From contig JADEXJ010000038.1 in assembly GCA_015207195.1 (NCBI GenBank), positions 1-43,496 of the forward strand: a DNA stretch of 43,496 nucleotides. Direction: 5' to 3'. This document shows positions 16,604 through 25,022 of this stretch, one piece after another. The position numbers and the translations under genes were made by a program. A model generated the notes under the pieces. The model saw only the letters and a list, made by a program, of their open reading frames with translations. It did no database searches and was not told the origin of the DNA. How positions within the stretch are numbered: the stretch's first letter is position 1; every line of letters starts with the position of its first letter. Source of the stretch: Pleurocapsales cyanobacterium LEGE 10410 (GTDB taxonomy: Bacteria; Cyanobacteriota; Cyanobacteriia; Cyanobacteriales; Xenococcaceae).

Positions 16604-17557
16604 ATGAAGAGGGTAAGTAAATTAATTATCTATGGACTGGTCATAGTCAGCATCGCGATCGCCATTATCACCACTAGCATCTTTCCTCTTTCTAGTTGGG
16701 CAACGGCTAATAACGGAACGACTCAAACAGAAACTACTTCACCCAAACGCTTAAACATCACCGTCAACGTTACCGAGCCAGACGACCTCAAAGTCAGTGA
16801 AGGGGAACGGATAGAAAAAGGTGAAATCATTGCCGACAGGGAACGAGAAAGAACCAGACTGACAGCCCAACAGAAACAGCTTCAGCTATCACTCGACCGA
16901 CTAAAAGCAGCTTCCATTACTCCACCCGCAGCACCTCAAGCAGTACCGCCTACAATGGCATTACCGCCCATCAGCTATCTAGAACAAGAAGCAGCAGTTG
17001 AGAAAACCAAAAGTGCGATCGCTTCCATTGAATCGGAACTAGAACTCAAACAACAAGAAATAAGCTATCTCAAAGGAGTCAAAAACCTCGACCCAATTAT
17101 CCTCGAACACGAACAAGCAAAGTTAAAACAGTTAAAACTGAGTCACACCACAGCAGTTAGAGAGTATCAGCTAGCAATGGGTAAGATGCAGACGGCAAAA
17201 AGCGATCGCTCTTACAAAGAGTACCAAGCCTCAATTAATACAGCCCGACGGGTAGAGGAACAAAATCAAGCAAGGCTCAACTATCAACGGCAATTAGCAG
17301 AATACGAACAAAGAGTGACCGATAGAGAATTTCAGGTTACACAGCTACAGGAGAAACTAAATAATGTGGACAATGCGATCGCAACTTTGGCAGTTATTAA
17401 ATCTCCTTACAGTGGCACTGTTCGCCGTATTAAGTGGCTCGGTCAATCCGCAGATGGCACACTCACAGCCCAAGTTACCCTCATGGTCGAATCAGATCGA
17501 GAAGCCGAACGAATCAGACGCAGAGAACAAAGAAATTCCCTGTCTCAACAGCAGTAA
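16604..17557 (+). CDS. HlyD/membrane-fusion-like coiled-coil protein
   Basis: The 317-residue product has an N-terminal membrane anchor (about 7-32), then a split lipoyl-like motif. The first half, VSEGERIEKGEIIAD (about 64-78), and the second, VIKSPYSGTVRRIKW (about 263-277), flank a long coiled coil (about 80-255) interrupted by a Pro-rich segment. This is the architecture of periplasmic adaptor proteins. It is shorter than full HlyD and lacks a clear beta-barrel domain. Its last 194 bases overlap the next gene in another frame, strongly suggesting co-translation with that TolC-like partner. Confidence 0.8.
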   Translation: MKRVSKLIIYGLVIVSIAIAIITTSIFPLSSWATANNGTTQTETTSPKRLNITVNVTEPDDLKVSEGERIEKGEIIADRERERTRLTAQQKQLQLSLDRLKAASITPPAAPQAVPPTMALPPISYLEQEAAVEKTKSAIASIESELELKQQEISYLKGVKNLDPIILEHEQAKLKQLKLSHTTAVREYQLAMGKMQTAKSDRSYKEYQASINTARRVEEQNQARLNYQRQLAEYEQRVTDREFQVTQLQEKLNNVDNAIATLAVIKSPYSGTVRRIKWLGQSADGTLTAQVTLMVESDREAERIRRREQRNSLSQQQ

Positions 17558-18128
17558 ACTTTGTGTAGGGCAACTTACAGAACGAGCGATCGCCAACTCA
17601 TTTAAACTCCAGCAGTCTGAATCTAGAATTGCTTTAATCGAACAGAGACTAGAAGTTACGGAAGATCGTATCGATTACACATCAAAGAAGAAGTGGACTA
17701 ACTATATCTCTACTAATCCTGTAGACATCATTCAAAACCTATTTGGTGGTGGTGGCATACAGAGGGATAATATTGCGATCGCCAATTTGGAAATTAGAAC
17801 TACAGACCTACTGGCAGCAAAAGCGGAATTAGAAAGGCAGCAGGAAGAAGAGAAGCTAAAAATTGAAGATGAAGTGCTGAACTTACTCTTAGATTATGAA
17901 GCTGCTAACCGCAAACTCGAACTACTGACATCGAACCTGGAAACTCTCGAACAGCAGAGGGAAGTAATGAGAATTGCTTATAAGTACGGTCAGGGTAGTA
18001 CCTCTCAGATATTGGGCATGGAGGATAGGCGCGATCGCATTATCGAGCAGATTGTTAAGGTTGAGATTGAGCAGGATGAGGCGGTAAGAGAAATCGAGCA
18101 ACTAATTGGTGATAAAAAAAAGCAGTAA
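17364..18128 (+). CDS. Truncated TolC-like periplasmic/outer-membrane coiled-coil protein
   Basis: The 254-residue product has a signal peptide (about 4-35) encoded inside the 3' end of the HlyD-like gene in another frame. Its ATG follows AGGAGA by nine bases, which supports this start. The mature part opens with LTERAIANS (about 72-80), as in TolC-type proteins, and is mostly helical. LLLDYEAANRKLELL and YKYGQGSTSQIL match the TolC helix with the usual Gly-x-x-S break. Only one of the two usual TolC repeats is present, so it is a half-size relative or a partner for another TolC. Confidence 0.75.
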   Translation: MWTMRSQLWQLLNLLTVALFAVLSGSVNPQMAHSQPKLPSWSNQIEKPNESDAENKEIPCLNSSKLCVGQLTERAIANSFKLQQSESRIALIEQRLEVTEDRIDYTSKKKWTNYISTNPVDIIQNLFGGGGIQRDNIAIANLEIRTTDLLAAKAELERQQEEEKLKIEDEVLNLLLDYEAANRKLELLTSNLETLEQQREVMRIAYKYGQGSTSQILGMEDRRDRIIEQIVKVEIEQDEAVREIEQLIGDKKKQ

Positions 18129-18133
18129 GGAGT

Positions 18134-18820
18134 TTAGCCTAGACCCATAAGATAATTAAAATTCCCCTCTCCAACATTCTGTCTTAAAGTCTGCATAATC
18201 TGAGTTCCATTGTCATAAGGACCTTGAACAAAACAAGGCTTTCCCTGACGACCAAAGGTTAATTTCGGCTGACCACTCCAAGTGCCTAGATGATTTTTGG
18301 TTTTCTGGAAATCCCTATGGGGCTTAAATCCTAAATTGTTAGCATAATCGATCGCACCATAGACAATTGCCTGTGCTTGCTCCAAGGTGATCTCCTGATA
18401 ACCATCAGGGAATCCTCGATAAACCATGTTCAGGAATTGTTGGTATTTAATGTCATTGAGTTTCTTCTCTCCCATCGTATCTTTTAACCCCAGACACCAA
18501 TAATCAACCATGTAGGTGCAAACTACAAACCGCTTAGATCCTGTGGTTCTCGCTACTAAAACGATTCCCAACCCACCCATGCCACTATCATCAAGAGTTT
18601 GCTCCTCTAACAATAACTCGGCACATCTAGTATTAACTAAACATTGAGCGATCGGGGCTAATTCTCCAGTTTCGGCTCTGGTTATGGCAGTTTTTTCCGC
18701 ACTTGTTTTGATTACAGAGTTAACTTGAGATACTTTCAAACCTAATTTACGGGCAATTTGCTTCGGGGTTAAACGTTTGTCCCGTAAGGCGAGAATTTCT
18801 GACTCAAGAGCTGAAGTCAT
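18134..18820 (-). CDS. Protein with N-terminal HTH and uncharacterised C-terminal domain
   Basis: The 228-residue product begins with a homeodomain-like HTH (about 5-35: LRDKRLTPKQIARKLGL then VSQVNSVIK). A conserved-looking domain follows (about 55-228) with GMGGLGIVLVARTTG, VCTYMVDYWCLGLKD and a QAIVYGAIDYANNLGF helix. The combination occurs in diverse bacteria but I cannot name its function. It is convergent with the TolC-like gene, six bases apart. It may be a regulator or a nuclease-associated protein; neither is shown. Confidence 0.65.
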   Translation of the reverse strand: MTSALESEILALRDKRLTPKQIARKLGLKVSQVNSVIKTSAEKTAITRAETGELAPIAQCLVNTRCAELLLEEQTLDDSGMGGLGIVLVARTTGSKRFVVCTYMVDYWCLGLKDTMGEKKLNDIKYQQFLNMVYRGFPDGYQEITLEQAQAIVYGAIDYANNLGFKPHRDFQKTKNHLGTWSGQPKLTFGRQGKPCFVQGPYDNGTQIMQTLRQNVGEGNFNYLMGLG

Positions 18821-18935
18821 AGTAAAAGTGACGCGTTCGTGGCGCGAAAATACTTAACAAGAATATTATTATGCTCACTTACAATTCCTAACCCAAGGTA
18901 TTAACAGTTATTAATAATAGAAAGTATTTTTGAAA

Positions 18936-19346
18936 CTAGTCTTCGGCAGGATACCAACCCGCAGGAATTACCTCAAAATCCCAGACATCCTTGAATACAT
19001 ACATCCGTTCAATTATTTCTGATGGTGGGAGAGAACCTTTATTACCTAGAACCCAATCTTTTCTCTCAACTGTCCCCATCACTAGATAATCGTTTTTACT
19101 TAATTGAGGTAATGCCAAGGCTAAAAATGATTCAATTTCCTGTTTTTTGGCAATAATTAAGTCGCAGTTTACACAATACTTGCACTTTTTATTGAGTAAG
19201 AAGATCTGCTTTGGCTCTACGTGAATTACTAAAGGATATTTCCTGATTTTCGTCTTGGCATCGCATTTGGGACACTTAGTAAATCCACAATCAGAGTAGG
19301 GATTGAGAAAAAACTTATGGCGTTTTTTTTGCTTCTTCTTAGTCAT
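18936..19346 (-). CDS. Hypothetical protein with two CxxC zinc-binding pairs
   Basis: The 136-residue product starts with a lysine-rich tail, then CPKC (about 20-23) and a later CxxCxxC-like cluster (KCKYCVNC, about 51-58), a probable zinc ribbon. The C-terminal half is acidic and Trp-rich (DVWDFEVIPAGWYP). No family is recognised. It lies 21 bases beyond the integrase stop on the same strand and may be co-transcribed. Confidence 0.6.
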   Translation of the reverse strand: MTKKKQKKRHKFFLNPYSDCGFTKCPKCDAKTKIRKYPLVIHVEPKQIFLLNKKCKYCVNCDLIIAKKQEIESFLALALPQLSKNDYLVMGTVERKDWVLGNKGSLPPSEIIERMYVFKDVWDFEVIPAGWYPAED

Positions 19347-19367
19347 TTGTCTAACTGAATATTACTA

Positions 19368-20222
19368 CTAAAAATCTATAAACTGACTGCTACCAGCATC
19401 AGGACTGATATGCAGATACCGCTCCGTTGTAGTCACACTCGCATGACCCAAACTCTGCTGCAACAGCCTTAAATTACAGCCAGCTTCTAAAGAATGACTG
19501 GCGTGGGAATGTCTCAACCAGTGCGCCGATGTCCTCTCATCAACATTTGCCCGTTTACAGGCTCGTTTAATCATCCGATGCACTACAGATCGCTCCATTT
19601 TATTGTGATGACGCGAAATAAAAACATACTGATTGACCCGATGATATTTCTCAAACTCCTTAACCCTCGTCCACAGCCAATCGGGAATAATGATTATCCT
19701 AGTTTTACTTCCCTTCCCAAATACCGTTACTTTCCCGCCGTCGCCATGCTTTTTAAAATCGTCCCAAGTTAGCCCCACCACCTCAGACACTCTCAACCCA
19801 CAGCCGTACATCAACAACAGCATCAAGCGATCGCGTTCATTCCTGACCCCATACTTAATCAATCCCTGCACATCGGATACATCTAAAATCTTCTCTGCCA
19901 GATCTTCTTTTGCCTTGGGAGGTTTTATGAAGCTGCCCACGTTCAAAGTCAGATAGCCAGTCTTGACCGCAAAGCTAAACAGCGACTTAATTACTAAAAC
20001 TTTGTTCGCTACAGTGGTAAGCTTAAATCGAGCCTTTAATCCCCGCTCCCATAGCTGTAAATCCTCTAACTTCACCTCAGCCAACGGTTTATCAATGAAT
20101 TCAATGAACTTCTCGACCGTCGAGCGATAACTAATCTGGGTAGTCGCCGATTTCCCACCCAACCAAATCAAAATTAACTCGCGATCGCTCGAAGCATTAG
20201 TAACTTTGTTCTGTACTGACAT
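19368..20222 (-). CDS. Tyrosine recombinase (XerC/phage integrase family)
   Basis: The 284-residue product has a SAM-like core-binding domain (about 8-95) and a catalytic domain with all expected residues. These are Arg in GLRVSEVVGL (about 143), Lys in VFGKGSKTR (about 170), H-x-L-R-H in SAHWLRHSHASH (about 233-241), His in LGHASVTTTERY (about 258) and the nucleophile Tyr (about 267). It is a small Xer-like enzyme of the kind that resolves plasmid dimers or moves genomic islands. No clear attachment site was identified next to it. Confidence 0.93.
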   Translation of the reverse strand: MSVQNKVTNASSDRELILIWLGGKSATTQISYRSTVEKFIEFIDKPLAEVKLEDLQLWERGLKARFKLTTVANKVLVIKSLFSFAVKTGYLTLNVGSFIKPPKAKEDLAEKILDVSDVQGLIKYGVRNERDRLMLLLMYGCGLRVSEVVGLTWDDFKKHGDGGKVTVFGKGSKTRIIIIPDWLWTRVKEFEKYHRVNQYVFISRHHNKMERSVVHRMIKRACKRANVDERTSAHWLRHSHASHSLEAGCNLRLLQQSLGHASVTTTERYLHISPDAGSSQFIDF

Positions 20223-20320
20223 TAGTATAGGTGTATCGAAGAATGTGCATCAATATACAAGGTTTTGTTGCACCTTTATTATCGCTCGAAACCGTTGACT
20301 ATAAATTGAAACATTAATAG

Positions 20321-20605
20321 TTAAACTAATTCGATTCGCAGTTGGCGACCCACTACGGTCGCTGCCCTGGTGATAGTCTCGATACTCACTCCTGTTTTCT
20401 CTGGGTCGAGGAGTCGATCTAACTGCGCCCTAGAGGTTTGCATCTGCTTCGCCATCTCGGTTTTAGTTAGGTTCTTTCGCTTCATCTCCGACTCTAGCTG
20501 ACGAGCGAGGACTCGTTTAATAGCGATCGCGCTACATTCTTCGTATAGCCTTTCTTCTTGAAGAAAATCATCGAAGCTAGAGCCTGTATAAGGATTATCG
20601 GTCAT
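20321..20605 (-). CDS. HigA-type antitoxin (XRE helix-turn-helix)
   Basis: The 94-residue product has a C-terminal XRE-like HTH (about 45-80) with RKNLTKTEMAKQMQTSRAQLDRLL. A short N-terminal acidic part probably binds the toxin. Its start overlaps the toxin gene by 11 bases, the toxin-first order seen in HigBA modules. Such antitoxins repress their own promoter; an imperfect palindrome upstream of the toxin gene is a candidate site. Confidence 0.88.
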   Translation of the reverse strand: MTDNPYTGSSFDDFLQEERLYEECSAIAIKRVLARQLESEMKRKNLTKTEMAKQMQTSRAQLDRLLDPEKTGVSIETITRAATVVGRQLRIELV

Positions 20606-20948
20606 ATTTTTGATGCTCCTTTTGACGTTTTACGGCTAAATCAATCTCTTTTTTTGGTGTCTTCTGAGACTTTTTGACAAACCCATGTAGCAGAATCATT
20701 TCACCATTGCTGATATAGAAGATGACCCGCGCTATTTTGCCCCCAGTTATCTTACTCCGCACTTCCCACAGGTCTTTATAACCAGAGAGCGAACGGCATA
20801 AGGGTAAACCAATCGGAAAGCTAAACTCTACATCTTTGATATCGCTACCAATAATACGGCAGTCCTCGCGGTCAAGAGTCTTCAACCAGTCTTTAACTGG
20901 CTCTACACCATTGGCAGAGCGAAAAAATCTAGCTGGTAGTCTTTTCAA
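20595..20948 (-). CDS. HigB/Gp49-type toxin (RelE superfamily)
   Basis: The 117-residue product has the phage-derived Gp49-like pattern: an N-terminal VKDWLKTLDREDCRIIG helix, then strands with LWEVRSKITGGKIARVIFY and a closing MILLHGFVKKSQKTP. The helix PKKEIDLAVKRQKEH follows. Family toxins cut ribosome-bound mRNA. It is the upstream gene of a two-gene operon with the HTH antitoxin. Length and key Arg and Lys residues look intact, so the module is probably functional and could stabilise the replicon. Confidence 0.9.
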   Translation of the reverse strand: MKRLPARFFRSANGVEPVKDWLKTLDREDCRIIGSDIKDVEFSFPIGLPLCRSLSGYKDLWEVRSKITGGKIARVIFYISNGEMILLHGFVKKSQKTPKKEIDLAVKRQKEHQKYDR

Positions 20949-21011
20949 TCTTCGCTCTCCTCGCGCATTCCCTTGCGCCTGACGGCGACGCGGGGTCGCT
21001 CGTCAATTAAC

Positions 21012-21029
21012 TGTATCTTATATGGTACA
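21012..21029. promoter_or_regulatory. Candidate operator of the HigBA-type module
   Basis: TGTATC-TTATAT-GGTACA is an imperfect palindrome, with one mismatch between six-base arms, about 64-81 bases upstream of the toxin ATG. Position and form suit HTH-antitoxin autorepression. Confidence 0.4.
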
Positions 21030-21106
21030 CTATTGTCCGATCTAAATCGCACCTATGTTTAATCAATTGAGCCAGGGTAGAAGAACTTACTTACTATCTA
21101 CTGGCA

Positions 21107-21688
21107 ATGAAACGACTGCTAAATAGTTCTAGCTTACTAATTGGTCTGATTTTGGTTTTTATCGGTGTCCTTGGCAATCGCAAAACTATTAATGGAGCGA
21201 TAGAAGGGGCAATCGATCGCGTCTTTTTCAAAGATAACCATGCCGAGCAATGGCGCGTAAAACCTGGCAGTATCTACGATGGCGATACCTTGAGAGTAGT
21301 TAGAGGTGATGAAGAGTTAAAGATAAGATTCTGCGGAATTGATGCCCCCGAACTAAAGCAACCTTTGGGCGTTGAATCTAGAGATTATTTGCGATCGCTT
21401 ATTGCTAAAAGTGATGGTACGATTCACGTTCTACCTATTGAAGAAGATAGATATGGACGCACTGTAGCCGAGTTGTGGATACCAATCGAACCAGATTATG
21501 AGGCAGAGATTCACCTTAATACCGCAATGGTAGAAGCTGGCATGGCATGGCACTATCAGAGGTATTCGGGTAATTGTGAAAGTGCCGATAATTTAGGTTG
21601 GGCGGAAGAGATAGCTAAAGATGAGAAACTAGGTGTTTGGAATGGCAATCATCAGAAGCCTTGGGACTACCGTAAATCTAATAAGTAG
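21107..21688 (+). CDS. Membrane-anchored thermonuclease-like (SNase) protein
   Basis: The 193-residue product has an N-terminal hydrophobic anchor (about 7-24) and a staphylococcal-nuclease fold. YDGDTLRV (about 58-65), IRFCGIDAPE (about 73-82) and DRYGRTVAELW (about 112-122) supply the calcium-site Asp residues, two catalytic Arg and the Glu. Members cut DNA and RNA to 3'-phosphates. The anchor places the domain outside the cytoplasm, where it may degrade incoming or environmental nucleic acid. Confidence 0.9.
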   Translation: MKRLLNSSSLLIGLILVFIGVLGNRKTINGAIEGAIDRVFFKDNHAEQWRVKPGSIYDGDTLRVVRGDEELKIRFCGIDAPELKQPLGVESRDYLRSLIAKSDGTIHVLPIEEDRYGRTVAELWIPIEPDYEAEIHLNTAMVEAGMAWHYQRYSGNCESADNLGWAEEIAKDEKLGVWNGNHQKPWDYRKSNK

Positions 21689-21697
21689 TTGCGATCG

Positions 21698-22147
21698 CTA
21701 GTTCGTCACCACAATTTCTCCAACCATTCCAGCAGGAGCATGACCTTTAATCGAACAGTGTAATTCGTATGTACCAGCTTTCATAGGAGTTATAACCCAT
21801 TCAGCTTCCGCACCTGGCTTGAGTTCTAATTCGTGGATTGCTCCTTTTACCTCGACTTTACCCGCCTGTACTTTTCTCGTCCAGCTAGCATCGGCAAAAT
21901 CTTTAGACGTAAAGTAGTGCTTTTCGGGACTGGGATTATTCAACAGCAATTTGTAAGGTTTTCCAGCTTCTAGCTCTATGTTGCTTGGAAAAAATTTTAG
22001 TTCTCCGCTACTGTTCCCCAAACTAACTTTAATCTCGTCAACCTGAGAATCGGCTAATGCAACTGGCAACCAAAATAAACTACTGCCAAAAATTACGACG
22101 AACGATAAAACCAGACTCTGCCAAATAAATCGCATAGTAAATCTCAT
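21698..22147 (-). CDS. Exported cupredoxin-domain protein
   Basis: From the internal ATG at 22147 the product has about 149 residues, beginning with a typical signal peptide that ends ALA. The open frame extends to 22216 but adds a non-hydrophobic leader. The mature part is a plastocyanin-like beta barrel. A His in KHYF and the C-terminal block ELHCSIKGHAPAGM give the His-Cys-His-Met set of a type 1 copper site. It could carry electrons in the periplasm or lumen. It is convergent with the nuclease gene. Confidence 0.85.
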   Translation of the reverse strand: MRFTMRFIWQSLVLSFVVIFGSSLFWLPVALADSQVDEIKVSLGNSSGELKFFPSNIELEAGKPYKLLLNNPSPEKHYFTSKDFADASWTRKVQAGKVEVKGAIHELELKPGAEAEWVITPMKAGTYELHCSIKGHAPAGMVGEIVVTN

Positions 22148-22216
22148 GGCATCAAATAAAGCGCGAGCGATAATTATTAAATTATATCGGGCATTTGAAG
22201 TCAGGCGATCGCTCAT

Positions 22217-22592
22217 CAGAATTTGTTGTATCGTAGTGTGGCGATCGCGTTAGTTAAATAATTTATCCCTTTAAATATATAAGTCCCAGCAGCATTGCTA
22301 CCAGGACTTTAGTTTTTATATGAGTTTTTATCTGTATCGATTATCAACTTGAGAATTTATGAAAGGTGCGATCTGAGGAGCATGGGATGGGTAATTGCGA
22401 TCGCGCTATAGTCCGATTTACGGAATTATCGGCACTTAAAAGACGAATTCGACAAAATTGCTATTTTGAGTAATTCACCTGTCCTGGATTGTCCAGGACA
22501 GGTATGTACAAGGCGGACTTAACGAAATATGATTAAGGGCGAATAATCGCTCTCCGATTCTTTTCAAGAATGCGCTATTTTAAAGTAAATTA
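22217..22592. other. Gene-free stretch with hairpins
   Basis: No convincing coding frame is visible. AAGTCC (22281-22286) pairs with GGACTT (22304-22309) before TAGTTTTTAT, a terminator-like hairpin with no obvious gene to end. A perfect 12-bp palindrome follows at 22477-22503. HIP1 sites are present. The stretch may hold remnants of a lost element. Confidence 0.5.
22477..22503. repeat. Perfect 12-bp inverted repeat with a three-base loop
   Basis: ACCTGTCCTGGA (22477-22488) and TCCAGGACAGGT (22492-22503) are exact complements around TTG. No T-run follows, so it is not a normal terminator. It could be a protein-binding palindrome or the hairpin of a transposon end. Confidence 0.7.
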
Positions 22593-22991
22593 CTATCCAT
22601 GGTTACATGCGTATTGCATTAATACATCTTCATCTGTCTTGATTGAATACTTGATATTTTTTGGCACAAGAACCCAATCCCCCTCACTATAACGGACATC
22701 ATTAAGAATAAGACTTCCTTTGATAATATATCGAAAGGTCGGCGAGTCGTGACTATGTGATGGCGATTCAAAGCCTTTTCGTATTTCCTTGAAGTAGAAG
22801 CGATTAATATTAGTAAAGTCAACGGGCAGAAATTTTACTTTAAAGTAATCTCTATTTTCGGTGACAAAAGATTCTAGGTTCTTGCTGCTATGTATATCAT
22901 CTAGTTTACCGCTTTTGTATAGTTCACCAAGCCTAACAAAGTAATCTGATAAGCTCTCTGTTCCAATAACTTGCAAACTCTCATTATTCAT
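22593..22991 (-). CDS. Cupin-domain protein
   Basis: The 132-residue product has a single cupin barrel (about 55-130). The first motif includes SHSHDSPTFRYIIKG, with closely spaced His as metal ligands, and the second includes YSEGDWVLVPKNIKYS. Such small cupins bind metal and act as dioxygenases, isomerases or sensors. The N-terminal part is helical and unassigned. It stands alone, flanked by gene-free DNA; substrate unknown. Confidence 0.75.
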   Translation of the reverse strand: MNNESLQVIGTESLSDYFVRLGELYKSGKLDDIHSSKNLESFVTENRDYFKVKFLPVDFTNINRFYFKEIRKGFESPSHSHDSPTFRYIIKGSLILNDVRYSEGDWVLVPKNIKYSIKTDEDVLMQYACNHG

Positions 22992-23279
22992 TTCAATTTA
23001 CCTATAAATGAAGGTTTTTTGTAAAATTAGGGTGATAAGCGCATTTTATGCCAACTTTTTAATTTTGGCTTACCTTTGCTTATTCCTTGTATTACTAAAG
23101 GTGAGCCAATGGATCGTTAAGCCTTTTAAAAGGAAAGTTTAAACGGTATATTAGGAATGATAAGTTTTCTAACAATCTTTTCGCATTGCAGACTTTTAAT
23201 TTGTTTTGAAATACCTCTTTAAAACTTCCCCCCCAGAATTATCTGTTAAATGTCTTGAATGTTATAAATTTGTAGACAC

Positions 23280-23606
23280 TTGAAATGCTCCTGTTTTTCG
23301 TGTCCTAAAAATCGATTTTTGGCTATTGTGAGACGTTCCTGTCTCGCCATCGATTTAGGAGATAGTTTTCAACTCATATTTTTCACACTCCCCTTTCTGC
23401 CATATCTGCGCGATCGCCTGTGTAATCTCTCCCGTCAGTTTATTCCACCTGCCGATTGGGAATTTGTTACTCGCGATTGCGAAGCTAGTCGAAGACATCG
23501 CCTGGGACAGATAATTAACTCAACTTGGTGGGGCTATGAAGATGGAAAGATAGATATAGGATTTTATATTGAGAATTTTCTAAAGCGATGCAAGGTGGAG
23601 CAGTAA
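23280..23606 (+). CDS. Hypothetical protein upstream of a DUF1643 gene
   Basis: The 108-residue frame ends with a plausible protein stretch (about 40-108), including ADWEFVTRDCEASRRHRLG and TWWGYEDGKIDIGFYIENF. The first 40 residues look less protein-like, so the true start may lie further in or the 5' part may be decayed. It overlaps the DUF1643 gene by 19 bases on the same strand, which favours co-translation. Family not recognised. Confidence 0.45.
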   Translation: MKCSCFSCPKNRFLAIVRRSCLAIDLGDSFQLIFFTLPFLPYLRDRLCNLSRQFIPPADWEFVTRDCEASRRHRLGQIINSTWWGYEDGKIDIGFYIENFLKRCKVEQ

Positions 23607-24052
23607 TTACAGGTAATTATCGCTATTTACTATGGCGTGAGTGGAATAGTAGCAGCAAAACTATTTCCTTCATCATGCTCAACCCTTCTCGTGCCGATGC
23701 CCAAATTAACGATCCAACAATTACTCGCTGCGTCAACTTTGCTAAATCTTGGGGCTATGGAAGATTGGAAGTAGTAAATATGTTCGCATATCGCACATCA
23801 AAACCATCACTACTCAAACAGGCAGCAGAACCAATTGGCAAGGATAACGATCGCTTTATTCTAGAAAGTGTAGACAGGAGCGATCGCGTCATCTTAGCCT
23901 GGGGCAATCATGGAACGTGGCAGAAGCAAGATTTATATACTCTTGAGTTGTTAAAAAGCTATAACCATCTCTATTCTTTAGGCATTACCAAACAAGGTTG
24001 TCCCCGTCATCCTCTGTATCTTCGCAGTACGACTAAACCGCAATTATTTTAA
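23588..24052 (+). CDS. DUF1643 family protein
   Basis: The 154-residue product matches DUF1643 closely by eye: YLLWREW, FIMLNPSRAD, DPTITRCVNFAKSWGYG, VVNMFAYRTSKP and a closing WGNHG block with GCPRHPLYL. Family members are widespread in plasmids and phages. They have been discussed as nuclease- or nucleotide-processing-like enzymes, but no function is settled. Full length appears intact. Confidence 0.88.
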   Translation: MQGGAVITGNYRYLLWREWNSSSKTISFIMLNPSRADAQINDPTITRCVNFAKSWGYGRLEVVNMFAYRTSKPSLLKQAAEPIGKDNDRFILESVDRSDRVILAWGNHGTWQKQDLYTLELLKSYNHLYSLGITKQGCPRHPLYLRSTTKPQLF

Positions 24053-24102
24053 TCTAGTATTTGATGATTTAATAGAAACCAAAGCAGCTTTTTTTTAAAA
24101 CT

Positions 24103-24378
24103 ATGTTTCTCGACCCGAACAAACGACCAAAGAACCGCAAGGTTGACAATGCTACTTTAATACAACTATTGGAAGATTTAAACACTACAGAGCTTGATTC
24201 TTGGCAAGAAGGTAATTTTTCATATTCTTTTTTACGACTAGGTAATAAAGTCAACACTCTATCTAGTTATTTTCTCAAGGCGACAAATTTAGACACGAAT
24301 GAGGAACGAGTAATAAGAATACCAGCATCAATTGAGTCTGGACGAGAAGCTTTAAATTGGGCTACATTTACTGAATAA
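24103..24378 (+). CDS. Hypothetical small protein
   Basis: The 91-residue product has a mixed helix and strand composition (VDNATLIQLLEDLNTTELD, then FLRLGNKVNTLSSYFLKA) and no recognised motif. Its stop overlaps the next gene's ATG by one base (TAATG), so the two are probably translated together. No function can be read from it. Confidence 0.6.
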   Translation: MFLDPNKRPKNRKVDNATLIQLLEDLNTTELDSWQEGNFSYSFLRLGNKVNTLSSYFLKATNLDTNEERVIRIPASIESGREALNWATFTE

Positions 24379-25022
24379 TGATTTTCCCTCCCGAAGTCCA
24401 AGAGTTTCTTCAAAAATACGATCGCCTTCTCTTAGACGAACGGGGAATCATTAAGCTTTTTCCCGCAGAGTTCTATCACAGCATAGACAATGACGATCTA
24501 AGAGTATGGTGTATCTGTCGGGCTATCTATCAAATACCCACCATCGAACTAGTTGACTGGCTCAAAGCTAACTTTAATCTCGACAAAGCTATTGAAATCG
24601 GTGCGGGAAATAACTATTTCTATCATCCCCTCGGCATCAAAAGCATCGATAACTATTCAGAGCAGATACCAGCAGTAAAGTTAGTCCATGAACTACTCAA
24701 TCAACCTTCAACCAATCCACCGCCAGAAGTAGAAAAGCTAGATGCGATCGCAGCAATTGAAAAGTATCAGCCCGAAACGGTAATTACTTCTTGGATGACA
24801 ATAAAAGGAAATGATACAGAAGAGGTCGATGGAGGACACCGCTACGCCCCAGATGAATTTGAAGTTTTAGATACAGGCGTAACCTATGTTTTTATCGGCA
24901 ATGAGGATATTCACTGCGATCGCTTAATCATGAACAAACCTCATAAGACTTATCATTTTGACTGGTTAGTTTCTAGAGGTTATTATCCAGAGAAGAATTG
25001 TATTTATGTCTGGAACAGCTAA
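24378..25022 (+). CDS. Methyltransferase-like hypothetical protein
   Basis: The 214-residue product contains AIEIGAGNNYF (about 72-82), resembling motif I of class I SAM-dependent methyltransferases. TVITSWMTIKGND (about 134-146) sits where motif IV would lie. The glycine pattern is incomplete, so it may be a non-catalytic Rossmann protein. It is coupled to the preceding 91-residue gene and convergent with the next. Confidence 0.6.
   Translation: MIFPPEVQEFLQKYDRLLLDERGIIKLFPAEFYHSIDNDDLRVWCICRAIYQIPTIELVDWLKANFNLDKAIEIGAGNNYFYHPLGIKSIDNYSEQIPAVKLVHELLNQPSTNPPPEVEKLDAIAAIEKYQPETVITSWMTIKGNDTEEVDGGHRYAPDEFEVLDTGVTYVFIGNEDIHCDRLIMNKPHKTYHFDWLVSRGYYPEKNCIYVWNS

Noticed and set aside
22281-22309. 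Terminator-like hairpin taken as the end of a gene
   Set aside because: No plus-strand gene precedes it; the cupredoxin gene lies on the other strand and starts before it.
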